64,000 nucleotides of DNA from JABSSA01 sp039960995. Lineage in GTDB: Bacteria; Pseudomonadota; Alphaproteobacteria; Rhodobacterales; Rhodobacteraceae. Of the stretch, positions 50,557 to 59,089 are shown piece after piece. Location: NCBI GenBank assembly GCA_039960995.1, contig JBDVKF010000075.1, positions 62,001 through 126,000 of the forward strand, read 5' to 3'. The position numbers and the translations under genes were made by a program. Below the pieces are notes generated by a model. That model saw nothing but the letters and a program-made list of their open reading frames with translations, did no database searches and was not told the DNA's origin. How positions within the stretch are numbered: the stretch's first letter is position 1; each line of letters begins with the position of its first letter.

Positions 50557-50880
50557 TTACAGAAAGGAAAGGGCTTTGCGCGCAAGGGATGACGCTTCAT
50601 CTGGGTCGTCATGTGCGCTGTCGGGGATGGTCCAATAGGGCATCTTGGCCTGCTTTTGATCGGGGCGCTGGTATATCCAAGGCTCCATCCCCAAGGCTTC
50701 GAATTCTGTGATCATGTCGCCGATGCCTTTTAGGCGGATTGCGCCGTCAGACATGACGATTGCAAAGATCGTACCATCGCAATAGATGCCAATGCCGCCA
50801 AACATCTTGCGGGTCGTTAAGGGACCGACATCATCGAAAAGCTCAAGGGCGTGGGCGATTTCTTCGTCCGAGATGGCCAC
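50557..50880 (-). CDS. TfoX N-terminal domain protein
   Basis: 107 residues, starting with GTG at 50880, which shares one base with the stop of the upstream Fe-S carrier gene (TAGTG). The whole protein is a TfoX_N domain: ELFDDVGPLTTRKMFGGIGI, IFAIVMSDGAIRLKGIGDM and MPYWTIPDSAHDDPDEASSL. The competence regulator TfoX carries this domain together with a C-terminal one, which is missing here. Function of single-domain members is not known. Confidence 0.9.
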   Translation of the reverse strand: MAISDEEIAHALELFDDVGPLTTRKMFGGIGIYCDGTIFAIVMSDGAIRLKGIGDMITEFEALGMEPWIYQRPDQKQAKMPYWTIPDSAHDDPDEASSLARKALSFL

Positions 50881-51260
50881 TAGGGCTTGCCATGCTCTGC
50901 GGCAAGTTCTTCTGCACTTTTGAAGTTGATCGATTCACCGCACCCGCAGGCGTCTGCAACATTTGGGTTGCGGAACTTGAAACTGGATTCAAGCAAAGAG
51001 ACTTCGTAATCGATTTCCGTTCCGAACAAGAACATCTGAGCCATAGGCGCGATCAGGACGCGCGCACCGTCTTGTTCCACGACTTCGTCGTTCGGATCCT
51101 GTTCTGTGACGTAATCCATGGTGTATTCCATACCGGCGCAGCCGCCTTTTTTGACGCCAATGCGCAAGCCAACATGACCATCTGCGGCCATTAGTTTCGC
51201 AATTTGAGTGGCGGCACGTGAGGTCATTGAGACCGCTTGTTTGCCTGGAATTGAAAACAT
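50880..51260 (-). CDS. A-type iron-sulfur carrier (IscA/SufA/ErpA family)
   Basis: 126 residues from ATG 51260; the longer frame to 51347 is rejected. The HesB/IscA fold is shown by MTSRAATQIAKLMAADGHVG, GVKKGGCAGMEYTMDYV and ADACGCGESINF, giving the three conserved Cys (CAG and CGCGES). It accepts Fe-S clusters from the main scaffold and hands them to targets. The TfoX-like gene starts over its stop codon, and the DUF3307 gene lies 31 bases upstream. The main suf operon is not in this window, though a SufT gene is 1.5 kb upstream. Confidence 0.93.
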   Translation of the reverse strand: MFSIPGKQAVSMTSRAATQIAKLMAADGHVGLRIGVKKGGCAGMEYTMDYVTEQDPNDEVVEQDGARVLIAPMAQMFLFGTEIDYEVSLLESSFKFRNPNVADACGCGESINFKSAEELAAEHGKP

Positions 51261-51291
51261 CGAACTGAACCTTTGCGATTGCCTGTCTAAG

Positions 51292-52026
51292 TTAGGGGCT
51301 TTGTGCTGCGATCTCAAGAAGGGCGTGTGTGCCATATGCGATTGCAAGGGCCCATGCGAAGGATGCGAGCGTGCCGATGATCACGTATTCGCTTGCTTTT
51401 TGTCCTTGAGATGCCGTGTCAAATCGCAAAATAGACTTGGCGGCGATCAAAAAACCGATACCCGCAGCCTGATTGGTCAGGACCAGTAGGAAAATTAACA
51501 AGCGTTCGAGTTGTCCGATGATCATGCCAGCTGCGGGTAGGCCGTCTTGTTCGACAGAATTCTGGTATCGGGCCATTAAAATGCCAACTGCAAATCCGCC
51601 AGCGCGCACCGCTAGGATAAACCCGCTGATCAAAATCACTGAGGGCAGGGCGCTTTCAATCCAGTTGCTCCAAAGCCCTTGTGCCGCAGCTGTTGGTATC
51701 CAGATCGCGACACAGGCAAGCGACGCCAAATGTGCACCCTGATCGGCAAGAAATGCGGTCAGAGTGCCGCGCAGGCTATCTGGTAATCCCCAGGTTTTAA
51801 TCGCATCGATCACCATATGTGCCAGAGCAATTGCAAACGCGGCCAATCCTTTGCCGCCCAGCGCGATAAAGGTCAATGCAAATACAATGCCGATGTGCAA
51901 AAGCAGAACAGGCATTTTGCGTTTATTTGCGACCATCCAAGTGCTTTGGAAAACAAAATCCGCAAGGACATGCGCAAGCAGCATGGCGCAAAAGGTTGTG
52001 AATGCGGGTGCGCTTAATGCAAGCAT
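51292..52026 (-). CDS. DUF3307 membrane protein
   Basis: 244 residues with about six hydrophobic segments. The N-terminus LLAHVLADFVFQSTWMVANK is the DUF3307 signature; later segments include FVFALTFIALGG-like stretches and LLIFLLVLTNQAAGIGFLIA. The family is widely found beside SatD-like genes, as here (40 bases downstream of one on the same strand). The pair's role is unknown; membrane location suggests transport or envelope function. Confidence 0.88.
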   Translation of the reverse strand: MLALSAPAFTTFCAMLLAHVLADFVFQSTWMVANKRKMPVLLLHIGIVFALTFIALGGKGLAAFAIALAHMVIDAIKTWGLPDSLRGTLTAFLADQGAHLASLACVAIWIPTAAAQGLWSNWIESALPSVILISGFILAVRAGGFAVGILMARYQNSVEQDGLPAAGMIIGQLERLLIFLLVLTNQAAGIGFLIAAKSILRFDTASQGQKASEYVIIGTLASFAWALAIAYGTHALLEIAAQSP

Positions 52027-52066
52027 TTTGGCTTTCCTCGAGCGTTAGAAAGGGAATTCACTTGCA

Positions 52067-52684
52067 TCAATTGGCCTCCAGGTGGTGCAAGGCAGCCTCA
52101 ATTGCAGGGAAGCCAGCGGCCCATAATGCCTGATCAACAGCTTGGCGTGAAATCCCAAGCCGTTCTCCCGCTTGGGCGCGTGAACCGGCGTTAAGGGACA
52201 ACATTTCGCACAATGCGCGGGCTTGTGCAGGGGTCCATCCTTGCGCGATGTGCGAACACAATTCCAAAACAGCGCCAAGCGCGCCACCATCGGAATGCTC
52301 CATCAAGTGATGACCGGATATAGACTCAAGCAAGCGGCCTGATGCTGTAAATACGGGGCCATGGGCGCTGTTGATATCTATTGGTGCTGTATCGGGCAAC
52401 GTACCTTCTCCGATGGCAACAGCGATGCGCGTCGAAAAACTTTTGCCCAAACGCCGCACGTTCGCTTGCAAAAATAGAGCAGAACGAATTGCGTATTTGG
52501 GGGCTGGGGTTGCCACCTGCCATGCATCACCACCACGTCTACTGAAATGCACCGTGGTTTCGGAAACGGTCCAATCAGACATATCCAACGTTGCCGATTG
52601 GATAGCGTTCATAATGCTATCCAATTCCGAAGCTTTCATTTCTGTAGACGCAACAATGTCGCCTGTAAGGACAGCAAGGTACAT
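52067..52684 (-). CDS. SatD-like protein with C-terminal helix-turn-helix
   Basis: 205 residues from ATG 52684 (an in-frame TTG lies two codons before it). The first part MYLAVLTGDIVASTEMKASE and FSTRIAVAIGEGTL resemble SatD/nucleotidyl-cyclase-fold proteins, here without an obvious catalytic pair. The last ~60 residues (WTPAQARALCEMLSLNAGS, then ERLGISRQAVDQALWAAG) are a helix-turn-helix. It should bind DNA, perhaps in response to a nucleotide. A striking set of four AAGCAAG half-sites covers its upstream region, consistent with autoregulation. The DUF3307 gene follows and is probably co-transcribed. Confidence 0.82.
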   Translation of the reverse strand: MYLAVLTGDIVASTEMKASELDSIMNAIQSATLDMSDWTVSETTVHFSRRGGDAWQVATPAPKYAIRSALFLQANVRRLGKSFSTRIAVAIGEGTLPDTAPIDINSAHGPVFTASGRLLESISGHHLMEHSDGGALGAVLELCSHIAQGWTPAQARALCEMLSLNAGSRAQAGERLGISRQAVDQALWAAGFPAIEAALHHLEAN

Positions 52685-52738
52685 AAGCAAGTGATAGAGC
52701 TTGCTTTTACGTAAAGCAAGTTATTTCACTTGCTTTAC
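52685..52738. promoter_or_regulatory. Four alternating AAGCAAG/CTTGCTT half-sites before the SatD-like gene
   Basis: AAGCAAG at 52685, CTTGCTT at 52700, AAGCAAG at 52714 and CTTGCTT at 52729 are spaced 15, 14 and 15 bases. The last two form a perfect palindrome, GTAAAGCAAGT-N6-ACTTGCTTTAC (52711-52738). The array spans from the stop of sufT to the start codon of the SatD-like gene. It looks like a paired operator for the HTH protein encoded next, and the palindrome may also end sufT transcription. Confidence 0.8.
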
Positions 52739-53097
52739 ATGAAGCCAAGCTCTAGGCGCGCTTCGTCCGACATCATTTCCATGCCCCAAGGGGGTTCCCA
52801 TGTCAGTTCAACATCGACCTGTTTGACGCCCGGAACAGCGCTGATGGCGTCCGCAACCCACCCTGGCATTTCACCAGCGACAGGGCATCCGGGTGCAGTT
52901 AGGGTCATGATAACCCTCACTTCGTTCTCGGCCGTGATGTCTATTGTGTAGATAAGACCGAGTTCAAAGATATTTACAGGGATCTCAGGGTCATAGACTG
53001 ACCGGCACGCCTCAACCAAAGACTCGTGCAATGGGTGATCCGTTGAAGATGGCTTGATAAGGGGCGTGCCCTCTAGCATATCGTTTTGCTGGTCCAT
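52735..53097 (-). CDS. sufT: Iron-sulfur assembly protein SufT (DUF59)
   Basis: 120 residues. The DUF59 (MIP18/PaaD-like) domain is HESLVEACRSVYDPEIPVNI, FELGLIYTIDITAENEVRVI, MTLTAPGCPVAGEMPGWVAD with its Cys, and VDVELTWEPPWGMEMMSDEA. SufT acts as an accessory factor for Fe-S cluster delivery under high demand. Its last codons are inside the half-site array that precedes the SatD-like gene. An A-type carrier gene is nearby on the same strand. Confidence 0.93.
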   Translation of the reverse strand: MDQQNDMLEGTPLIKPSSTDHPLHESLVEACRSVYDPEIPVNIFELGLIYTIDITAENEVRVIMTLTAPGCPVAGEMPGWVADAISAVPGVKQVDVELTWEPPWGMEMMSDEARLELGFM

Positions 53098-53169
53098 TTG
53101 GCCTCTGCCCTATTTCTTGACTGATTATATAGGAAACAGAACAGGGGCCGTCCAGTGCAGCAAGTAAAC

Positions 53170-54681
53170 CTAGATAAAGATAAATTCATCAGTGGACAGA
53201 TCTGACAACTCCAACCCTGACAACAAAAGAGTGCTTCCAAGGTCATTATCGATCAACACTCCAGCAGTCGTGTCCGTTGCGTGATTGAGCATCAAATCGT
53301 TGAAATCATTAACGCCCACCAAATTGGACAGGTCAATGACATCCTCTTGTGCAGCATTGAAATCAAAGACTGTGTCTTCGCCTCTTACAAAGATAAATTC
53401 GTCAGCGCCCCCACCAAGATAAATGTCATTCGTCCCACCGTCGCTGGTAACAGTATCATCGCCCAGCCCGGCATAAATCGTATCATTGCCGAAACCGCCA
53501 TCAATGCTGTCATCGTCCGTAAAGGCAAAGATCTCATCGTCGCCGTTGCCACCATTGATGGTGTCATCGCCTCCTCCGCCATAGACGACATCATTGTCTG
53601 CACCAGCATCTAGGCTATCATCGCCATCAGCTCCGTAAATGGTATCATTACCTGTGCCACCGCCAATGACATCATCCCCTGTGCCGCCGCCGATTTCATC
53701 ATCTTCGACACCGCCAGAAATGGTGTCATTGCCTGCACCGCCCCAGATTGTATCGAAGCCAAAGTTGCCTTCGATGACATCGTTTCCGATACCACCATCT
53801 AAAAAGTCCGCGTTCGCGCCACCAATTAGCGTGTCATTGCCTCTATCGCCGTAAACCGTATCAAAGCCGTCGCCGCCCATAGCAAGATCGGCACCATTGC
53901 CACCGTAAATCTCATCATCCCCGCCTTCGCCATTCAGCGTGTCGGCTTGAGCTCCGCCGAGCATTGAATCGTTGCCGAAGCCGCCAAGGATCATGTCTTC
54001 TCCCTTGCCGCCAAGAAGAGAGTCATCACCTATGTCAGCGCTGATATAGTCGTCGCCCATACCGCCAGACAAAGTTTCGTCAAAGCCATCGCCTATGATC
54101 GTGTCGCTTCCTTCGCCGCCTCTGGACGTTTCACCACGAACATATTCCATTTCGATCAGATCGTCTTCCGAAGCCGATGCGCCTGGAACTGACAAGTAGG
54201 GGATTTCTGTGTCGGCTGCCCAAGCACCTGAGGGTGCAGCAAAGCTCACCGGATCCACCTGAGAATTAAAGAACGACTCAATTTCGGCCGAATTCGCGAA
54301 GGCGGGTAAGGTGTCGCCTTGAAGGCGGAACACGTAATCTGCAGTCAATGTGTCTGAAAGCGGAAAACTAAGCAGCATCACCGTTGAATTGCGCGTCGTT
54401 CCGTTGTCGTCCCAATCGGTGTCAAAAACCAATACCACGCCGGGCTTAGAATCGACAGGTTCGCCGCCGCGCCTAAATGACATCGCGCTGGTGTCCAATC
54501 TCATGAAAATCGGAAGGACTTGGTTCTCTTCCAAAGGTCGCGGCGAATAACTAAACGTCGATATGTTATCTCTGACAACAATCTCTAGTGTGTCATCCGC
54601 AGTAAACCCAGCTGAAACCCCTTTGGGGTCATTGGCAAAATTCGTCAAAACTGACGGACCGCTAAAAACAAACGTAGTCAA
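53170..54681 (-). CDS. RTX calcium-binding repeat protein, probable type I secretion substrate
   Basis: 503 residues from TTG 54681, chosen because GGGGAG lies seven bases before it; ATG 54702, 21 bases upstream, has no ribosome-binding site. There is no classical signal peptide. Residues ~1-190 are a non-repetitive domain of unknown type. From about residue 200 to 430 some 25 nonapeptide repeats of the GGxGxDxUx type follow (GGMGDDYIS, GGFGNDSML, GGAGNDTIS), binding calcium in a beta-roll. The end (FDFNAAQEDVIDLSNLVG ... STDEFIFI) has the aspartate-rich module and short hydrophobic tail common in secreted RTX proteins. No exporter genes are in the window. Confidence 0.9.
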   Translation of the reverse strand: MTTFVFSGPSVLTNFANDPKGVSAGFTADDTLEIVVRDNISTFSYSPRPLEENQVLPIFMRLDTSAMSFRRGGEPVDSKPGVVLVFDTDWDDNGTTRNSTVMLLSFPLSDTLTADYVFRLQGDTLPAFANSAEIESFFNSQVDPVSFAAPSGAWAADTEIPYLSVPGASASEDDLIEMEYVRGETSRGGEGSDTIIGDGFDETLSGGMGDDYISADIGDDSLLGGKGEDMILGGFGNDSMLGGAQADTLNGEGGDDEIYGGNGADLAMGGDGFDTVYGDRGNDTLIGGANADFLDGGIGNDVIEGNFGFDTIWGGAGNDTISGGVEDDEIGGGTGDDVIGGGTGNDTIYGADGDDSLDAGADNDVVYGGGGDDTINGGNGDDEIFAFTDDDSIDGGFGNDTIYAGLGDDTVTSDGGTNDIYLGGGADEFIFVRGEDTVFDFNAAQEDVIDLSNLVGVNDFNDLMLNHATDTTAGVLIDNDLGSTLLLSGLELSDLSTDEFIFI

Positions 54682-54845
54682 GAAACCGCTCCCCACACTC
54701 ATGCAATTACAGCGGCTATGATAAACATCGTTAACCTTTTGCAACACCAAAAAGTGAACGGCGTGCAAGTTTCAGCCGAAACTGTGATCGTCGCGTTGAT
54801 GTCGCGGGGCTTGGCTTTTTCAACGTCCCAAGGCATCAGGGGCAA

Positions 54846-55973
54846 ATGACAGAGTTCACATTTTCCCTTGATTCTCAGGACGGCGCTGCGCGGACTGGCC
54901 TTATTTCGACGCCGCGCGGCGACATTCGCACACCTGCGTTCATGCCCGTTGGTACGGCGGCGACGGTAAAGGCCATGATGCCCGAAAGTGTCCGCGAAAC
55001 AGGTGCCGACATTTTACTTGGCAATACGTATCACTTGATGCTGCGTCCCACGGCCGAGCGTGTGTCCCAGCTTGGTGGGTTGCACAAATTCATGAATTGG
55101 GATCGCCCGATTCTGACCGATTCGGGTGGATTCCAGGTCATGAGCCTCGCAGATTTGCGAAAGCTGACCGAAGAAGGCGTCACGTTCAAAAGTCATATCG
55201 ATGGATCAAAGCACGCCATCACCCCAGAACGGTCTATGGAGATTCAAAATCTTCTGGGGTCTGACATTGTCATGTGTTTCGATGAATGTCCGGCGCTTCC
55301 TGCGGATCGAGAGAGGATCGCGGACAGCATGCGCCTGTCGATGCGGTGGGCTGCGCGCTCTCGCGCGGCGTTTGGTGAACATCCGGGGCGTGCGCTGTTT
55401 GGTATTCAACAAGGCGGGCTTGAAGAAGATCTTCGCGCGGAAAGTGCGGCAGCATTGCAGGACATCGGATTTGACGGCTATGCGGTTGGCGGATTGGCCG
55501 TTGGGGAAGGGCAAGAGGCAATGTTCGGATGCCTTGATTATGCAGCCGGTCAATTGCCCGAGGATAAACCACGCTATCTGATGGGGGTCGGTAAACCAGA
55601 TGACATCGTGGGGGCGGTGAAACGCGGCATAGACATGATGGATTGTGTTTTGCCGTCACGATCAGGACGTACGGGGCAAGTCTTCACACGCAACGGCGTT
55701 CTGAACATCAAGAATGCACGCCATCAAGATGATCCGCGGCCCTTGGACGAAAACTGTTCCTGCCCGGCCTGTCGCAACTATTCGCGGGCTTACCTGCATC
55801 ATGTGTTTCGAAGTCAGGAAATCATCTCATCTATGCTGCTGACGTGGCATAACTTGACGTATTATCAGGATCTTATGCAAGGAATGCGTGACGCGATTGC
55901 TGCAGGGACTTTTGCCCAATGGGAATCAGAGTTCCATACAAACCGGGCCGCTGGTGATATCGAGCGACTTTAG
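54846..55973 (+). CDS. tgt: tRNA-guanine transglycosylase
   Basis: 375 residues. The enzyme exchanges guanine 34 for preQ1 in tRNAs for Asp, Asn, His and Tyr. Seen are LGNTYHLMLRPTAERV and MNWDRPILTDSGGFQVMSL with the catalytic Asp, VGKPDDIVGAVKRGIDMMDC with the second active Asp region, and the zinc site ENCSCPACRNYSRAYLHHVF. Its stop overlaps the stop of the convergent gluQRS gene, which acts later in the same tRNA modification pathway. Confidence 0.97.
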   Translation: MTEFTFSLDSQDGAARTGLISTPRGDIRTPAFMPVGTAATVKAMMPESVRETGADILLGNTYHLMLRPTAERVSQLGGLHKFMNWDRPILTDSGGFQVMSLADLRKLTEEGVTFKSHIDGSKHAITPERSMEIQNLLGSDIVMCFDECPALPADRERIADSMRLSMRWAARSRAAFGEHPGRALFGIQQGGLEEDLRAESAAALQDIGFDGYAVGGLAVGEGQEAMFGCLDYAAGQLPEDKPRYLMGVGKPDDIVGAVKRGIDMMDCVLPSRSGRTGQVFTRNGVLNIKNARHQDDPRPLDENCSCPACRNYSRAYLHHVFRSQEIISSMLLTWHNLTYYQDLMQGMRDAIAAGTFAQWESEFHTNRAAGDIERL

Positions 55974-56839
55974 ATCAACCCAACCATGTCACGGATATCG
56001 CGCGGGGTGGCCCCTTCGGCGCGATACTTGGAAATCGCACGAGCATCATCGCGTTTTGCCAAACGTTTGCCCTGATCATCGCGGATCAGCGCATGATGGT
56101 GGTAAGTCGGGGTGGGCAGATCTAGCAGCTGTTGCAGCACGACGTGTATTTTGGTGGCGGCGAACAAATCTTCTCCGCGCACAACATGCGTGATACCCTG
56201 TGCGGCATCATCAAGCACCACAGACAGATGATAAGACCCAATGAAATCTTTGCGCGACAGCACAATGTCTCCAACGTTTTGAAGAAGGTCACCGTGTGAA
56301 AAACGCATTTCTTTTGGGTGACCTTCACCGAGTGTGCCGCTTTCGGAAAAGCAAATGGATTTAGGGTTAAGCGCAGATAATACGTTCGCCATATTCATCC
56401 GGATCGCTTGATTTTCGGGCGGCATGTCGTCCGGAAAGACAACGTCTCGGCAGGTGCCCGGGTAAATCACACCGTCTGGGCCATAATGCAAACCATCGCC
56501 CTCTTGAGGCGCGCTTAGGGCCGCCATGATGTCTTTGCGCGAGCACGAGCATGGATATAGAACGCCATCCGTTTGCCAAAGCCTACGCAATGCACATTGA
56601 TACTTCGCGATACGATCAGATTGACGCATCACAGCGCCATCCCAGGTCAAACCCAACCAAGCCAGATCGTCAAAGATTTGACGTTCCCATTCCGTCCGCG
56701 CACGCGTGGTGTCGATATCTTCGATCCGCAACAGAAATGTCCCGCCGGCAGCGCGCGCCATATCATGTGCCAGAATGGCGGAATATGCATGGCCCAGATG
56801 CAACGGCCCAGTCGGGGAAGGCGCAAATCGAGTGATCAA
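55970..56839 (-). CDS. gluQ: Glutamyl-queuosine tRNA(Asp) synthetase
   Basis: 289 residues, much shorter than a glutamyl-tRNA synthetase because the anticodon-binding part is missing. Class I synthetase motifs are RFAPSPTGPLHLGHAYSAIL (HIGH form HLGH) and GKRLAKRDDARAISKYR (KMSKS form); CSCSRKD is the zinc cysteine cluster. GluQRS attaches glutamate to queuosine at position 34 of tRNA(Asp). It is convergent with tgt (four-base overlap), whose product makes the queuosine precursor base in tRNA, and overlaps the upstream methyltransferase gene by four bases. Confidence 0.95.
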   Translation of the reverse strand: MITRFAPSPTGPLHLGHAYSAILAHDMARAAGGTFLLRIEDIDTTRARTEWERQIFDDLAWLGLTWDGAVMRQSDRIAKYQCALRRLWQTDGVLYPCSCSRKDIMAALSAPQEGDGLHYGPDGVIYPGTCRDVVFPDDMPPENQAIRMNMANVLSALNPKSICFSESGTLGEGHPKEMRFSHGDLLQNVGDIVLSRKDFIGSYHLSVVLDDAAQGITHVVRGEDLFAATKIHVVLQQLLDLPTPTYHHHALIRDDQGKRLAKRDDARAISKYRAEGATPRDIRDMVGLI

Positions 56840-57447
56840 AGACGTTCAACAACGTAGACGTTAGATCCCAGATTGATGCCGGGCAGGTGATCACCATGTT
56901 CCTTGAACAACAATCGCCCGGCGCCAGTATCTGTCCATTCCGACAATCCGCCTTCATTCGCCGGATCATCAAGGGCATGATCGTTGAATGAAAAGACCAG
57001 CTTGCCCCCAATTGGCAGCTTGCGCATCAGAACATGAAAAACGGAAATAGGGGCCGCGCCCGCACCAATGACTCCGATGGCCGTGATCGTTTCATAAGCG
57101 CCATCGGCAAATGGTAGCGTTCCGCCTGCTTTGATTTGCGAAAGCGTGCGATACACCCCTTTTTCCTCAGCGGATTGAAGCATCTCTGCAGACAGGTCCA
57201 CACCATCGATTGTGTCAAACCCGGCCAACCGAAGGGCAAGTCCGGATAGGCCGGTGCCACATCCAAAATCCAGGACCGGTCGCGATAAATCTTGGGTGAA
57301 CTGTTTCAATGCCTCAGCGCATCGCCCCGGCGTGGCGTATCCGTTTCCGCTGATTTCTGCGTCATAGGTCGCCGCCCAATCGTCATAAAAGTCGCGCGTA
57401 GAAGCCGCGTCTCTCGCAGCGTATACTTTGTCCAGAAATCCAATCAT
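56836..57447 (-). CDS. Class I SAM-dependent methyltransferase
   Basis: 203 residues. VLDFGCGTGLSGLALRLAGF is the glycine-rich SAM loop, IDGVDLSAEMLQSAEEKG motif II, and FDTIDG plus GGKLVFSFNDHALDD later strands. It belongs to the Methyltransf_11/25 group. The stop overlaps gluQRS by four bases, so the two are coupled, but a link of the methyl transfer to tRNA is not shown. The start has the tail DKVYAARDAASTRDFYDDWA typical of small-molecule methyltransferases of this type. Confidence 0.9.
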   Translation of the reverse strand: MIGFLDKVYAARDAASTRDFYDDWAATYDAEISGNGYATPGRCAEALKQFTQDLSRPVLDFGCGTGLSGLALRLAGFDTIDGVDLSAEMLQSAEEKGVYRTLSQIKAGGTLPFADGAYETITAIGVIGAGAAPISVFHVLMRKLPIGGKLVFSFNDHALDDPANEGGLSEWTDTGAGRLLFKEHGDHLPGINLGSNVYVVERL

Positions 57448-57486
57448 GCATAATTTTACACAGTGGGATGCAATCAGGTAAAGAGC

Positions 57487-58842
57487 TTAGGCGATCTCTT
57501 TTTCTTGACTTGCCAGCCAGGATTGGAAATCGACCTTGGCACGGTCTGTGTACGCCTTATAGCGATCCTTACGTCCGCGCCGCCCGCCTTTGAGGCCGTG
57601 AACAGGCGGGAATAACCCGAAATTCACATTCATTGGCTGAAAGGTTTTTGCCTCAGCGCCACCAGTGATATGTGTGATCAATGCGCCCATTGCCGTTGTG
57701 TCAGGCGGGGGCGGCAATGTGAGGCCTGTCAGCTCGGCTGTGGCCATCCGACCGGCAAGCAAACCCATGGCCGCACTTTCGACATAGCCCTCAACGCCTG
57801 TGATTTGCCCTGCAAAGCGAATATTGGGGCGCGATTGCAAACGCATTTGGTTATCCAACAATGTCGGGCTGTTCAGGAATGTATTGCGGTGAATGCCACC
57901 AAGCCGCGCAAAACTGGCGTCTTCTAATCCCGGAATCGTTTTTAAAACAGATGTTTGGGCGCCATACTTCATTTTTGTTTGAAAGCCGACGATATTAAAA
58001 AGGGTGCCCAGTTTGTTGTCACGTCGCAGCTGAACAACCGCATAGGGTTTGTCATCCGGTGCATGTGAATTGGTCAGGCCCACAGGCTTCATCGGTCCAA
58101 ATCGCAACGTTTCGCGCCCGCGTTCGGCCATGACTTCTATCGGCAAACATCCGTCAAAATACCCTGCGGTTTCGCCTTCGTGAAACTCGGTCTTTTCGGC
58201 GGCCAAAAGCGCATCAATGAACGCCTCGTATTGCTCTTTGGTCATTGGGCAATTCAGATATGCCGTGCGTTCTTCTTCGGTATCGCCCTTGTCATAACGC
58301 GATTGCATCCATGCTTTGGACATATCAATCGAGTCTGCATAAACAATCGGGGCAATGGCATCGAAAAAGGCCAAAGCTTCTGTGCCGGTTTCCGCTTGAA
58401 TGGATGCGGCCAATGCGGACGATGTCAGGGGACCGGTGGCAAATATCCAATGATCCTCGTCCGGCAATTCGGTGATTTCGTCGTACGAGACTGAAATATT
58501 GGGATGAGCCACCAAAGCGTCCGTCACGGATTGCGCAAACGCGTCGCGATCCACAGCAAGCGCACCACCGGCGGGCAGGCGATTGTGATCACCCATCGCC
58601 ATGATCAAACCGTTGGCCTGACGCATTTCCCAATGCAGCAATCCAACGGCGTTTTGTTCGTTGTCATCTGAACGGAAGGAATTTGAACACACCATCTCGC
58701 CCAGAAGGCCCGTTTGATGTGCAAAAGTTTCGACCGCCGGGCGCATTTCATGCAAGATCACACGCACGCCCAAACGGGCCGCTTGCCATGCTGCTTCGGA
58801 GCCGGCCATGCCGCCGCCGACAATATGAAGGATGTTGTCCAT
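57487..58842 (-). CDS. trmFO: tRNA m5U54 methyltransferase, folate/FAD-dependent
   Basis: 451 residues from ATG 58842, seven bases after AAAGG (ATG 58848 is an alternative). The frame upstream to 58998 is not used because it lacks family sequence. It has MDNILHIVGGGMAGSEAAWQ (FAD), GLLGEMVCSNSFRSDD with the catalytic Cys, and IRFAGQITGVEGYVESAAMG near the end. TrmFO methylates uridine 54 of tRNA with methylene-tetrahydrofolate, in contrast with the SAM-dependent TrmA. A possible structured leader lies upstream. Confidence 0.95.
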   Translation of the reverse strand: MDNILHIVGGGMAGSEAAWQAARLGVRVILHEMRPAVETFAHQTGLLGEMVCSNSFRSDDNEQNAVGLLHWEMRQANGLIMAMGDHNRLPAGGALAVDRDAFAQSVTDALVAHPNISVSYDEITELPDEDHWIFATGPLTSSALAASIQAETGTEALAFFDAIAPIVYADSIDMSKAWMQSRYDKGDTEEERTAYLNCPMTKEQYEAFIDALLAAEKTEFHEGETAGYFDGCLPIEVMAERGRETLRFGPMKPVGLTNSHAPDDKPYAVVQLRRDNKLGTLFNIVGFQTKMKYGAQTSVLKTIPGLEDASFARLGGIHRNTFLNSPTLLDNQMRLQSRPNIRFAGQITGVEGYVESAAMGLLAGRMATAELTGLTLPPPPDTTAMGALITHITGGAEAKTFQPMNVNFGLFPPVHGLKGGRRGRKDRYKAYTDRAKVDFQSWLASQEKEIA

Positions 58843-58906
58843 GCGCATGCCTTTAGGCGAGGGACGAGACACTGGCAATGGGGGAAATTGAGAGAGACAT
58901 TGGGGA

Positions 58907-58968
58907 CCGTCGCAGTGGGTAAGATCGGTCAGAGAGAGTGACCTGGAGGGACCTTCCACCCGCGACGG
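58907..58968. ncRNA. Nested inverted repeat upstream of trmFO, possible structured RNA
   Basis: CCGTCGC (58907-58913) pairs with GCGACGG (58962-58968), GGGT (58917-58920) with ACCC (58958-58961), and GGTCA (58927-58931) with TGACC (58939-58943) around GAGAGAG. The three helices are coaxial with a bulge and an internal loop, in the 247-base gap between trmFO and the crotonase gene. This could be a leader structure of trmFO on the minus strand, or an independent small RNA on either strand. No known RNA family is recognised. Confidence 0.45.
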
Positions 58969-59089
58969 CCCAATTATCGTGCCCCACTTGTGCCTCATTT
59001 GCGCCCGAATTACTAGTGATTCGCGAAAAATAATTTGTTTTTATTTTGGAAACGACAGGAAATTCCATAAAAATAAGGGTTTAACTGGC

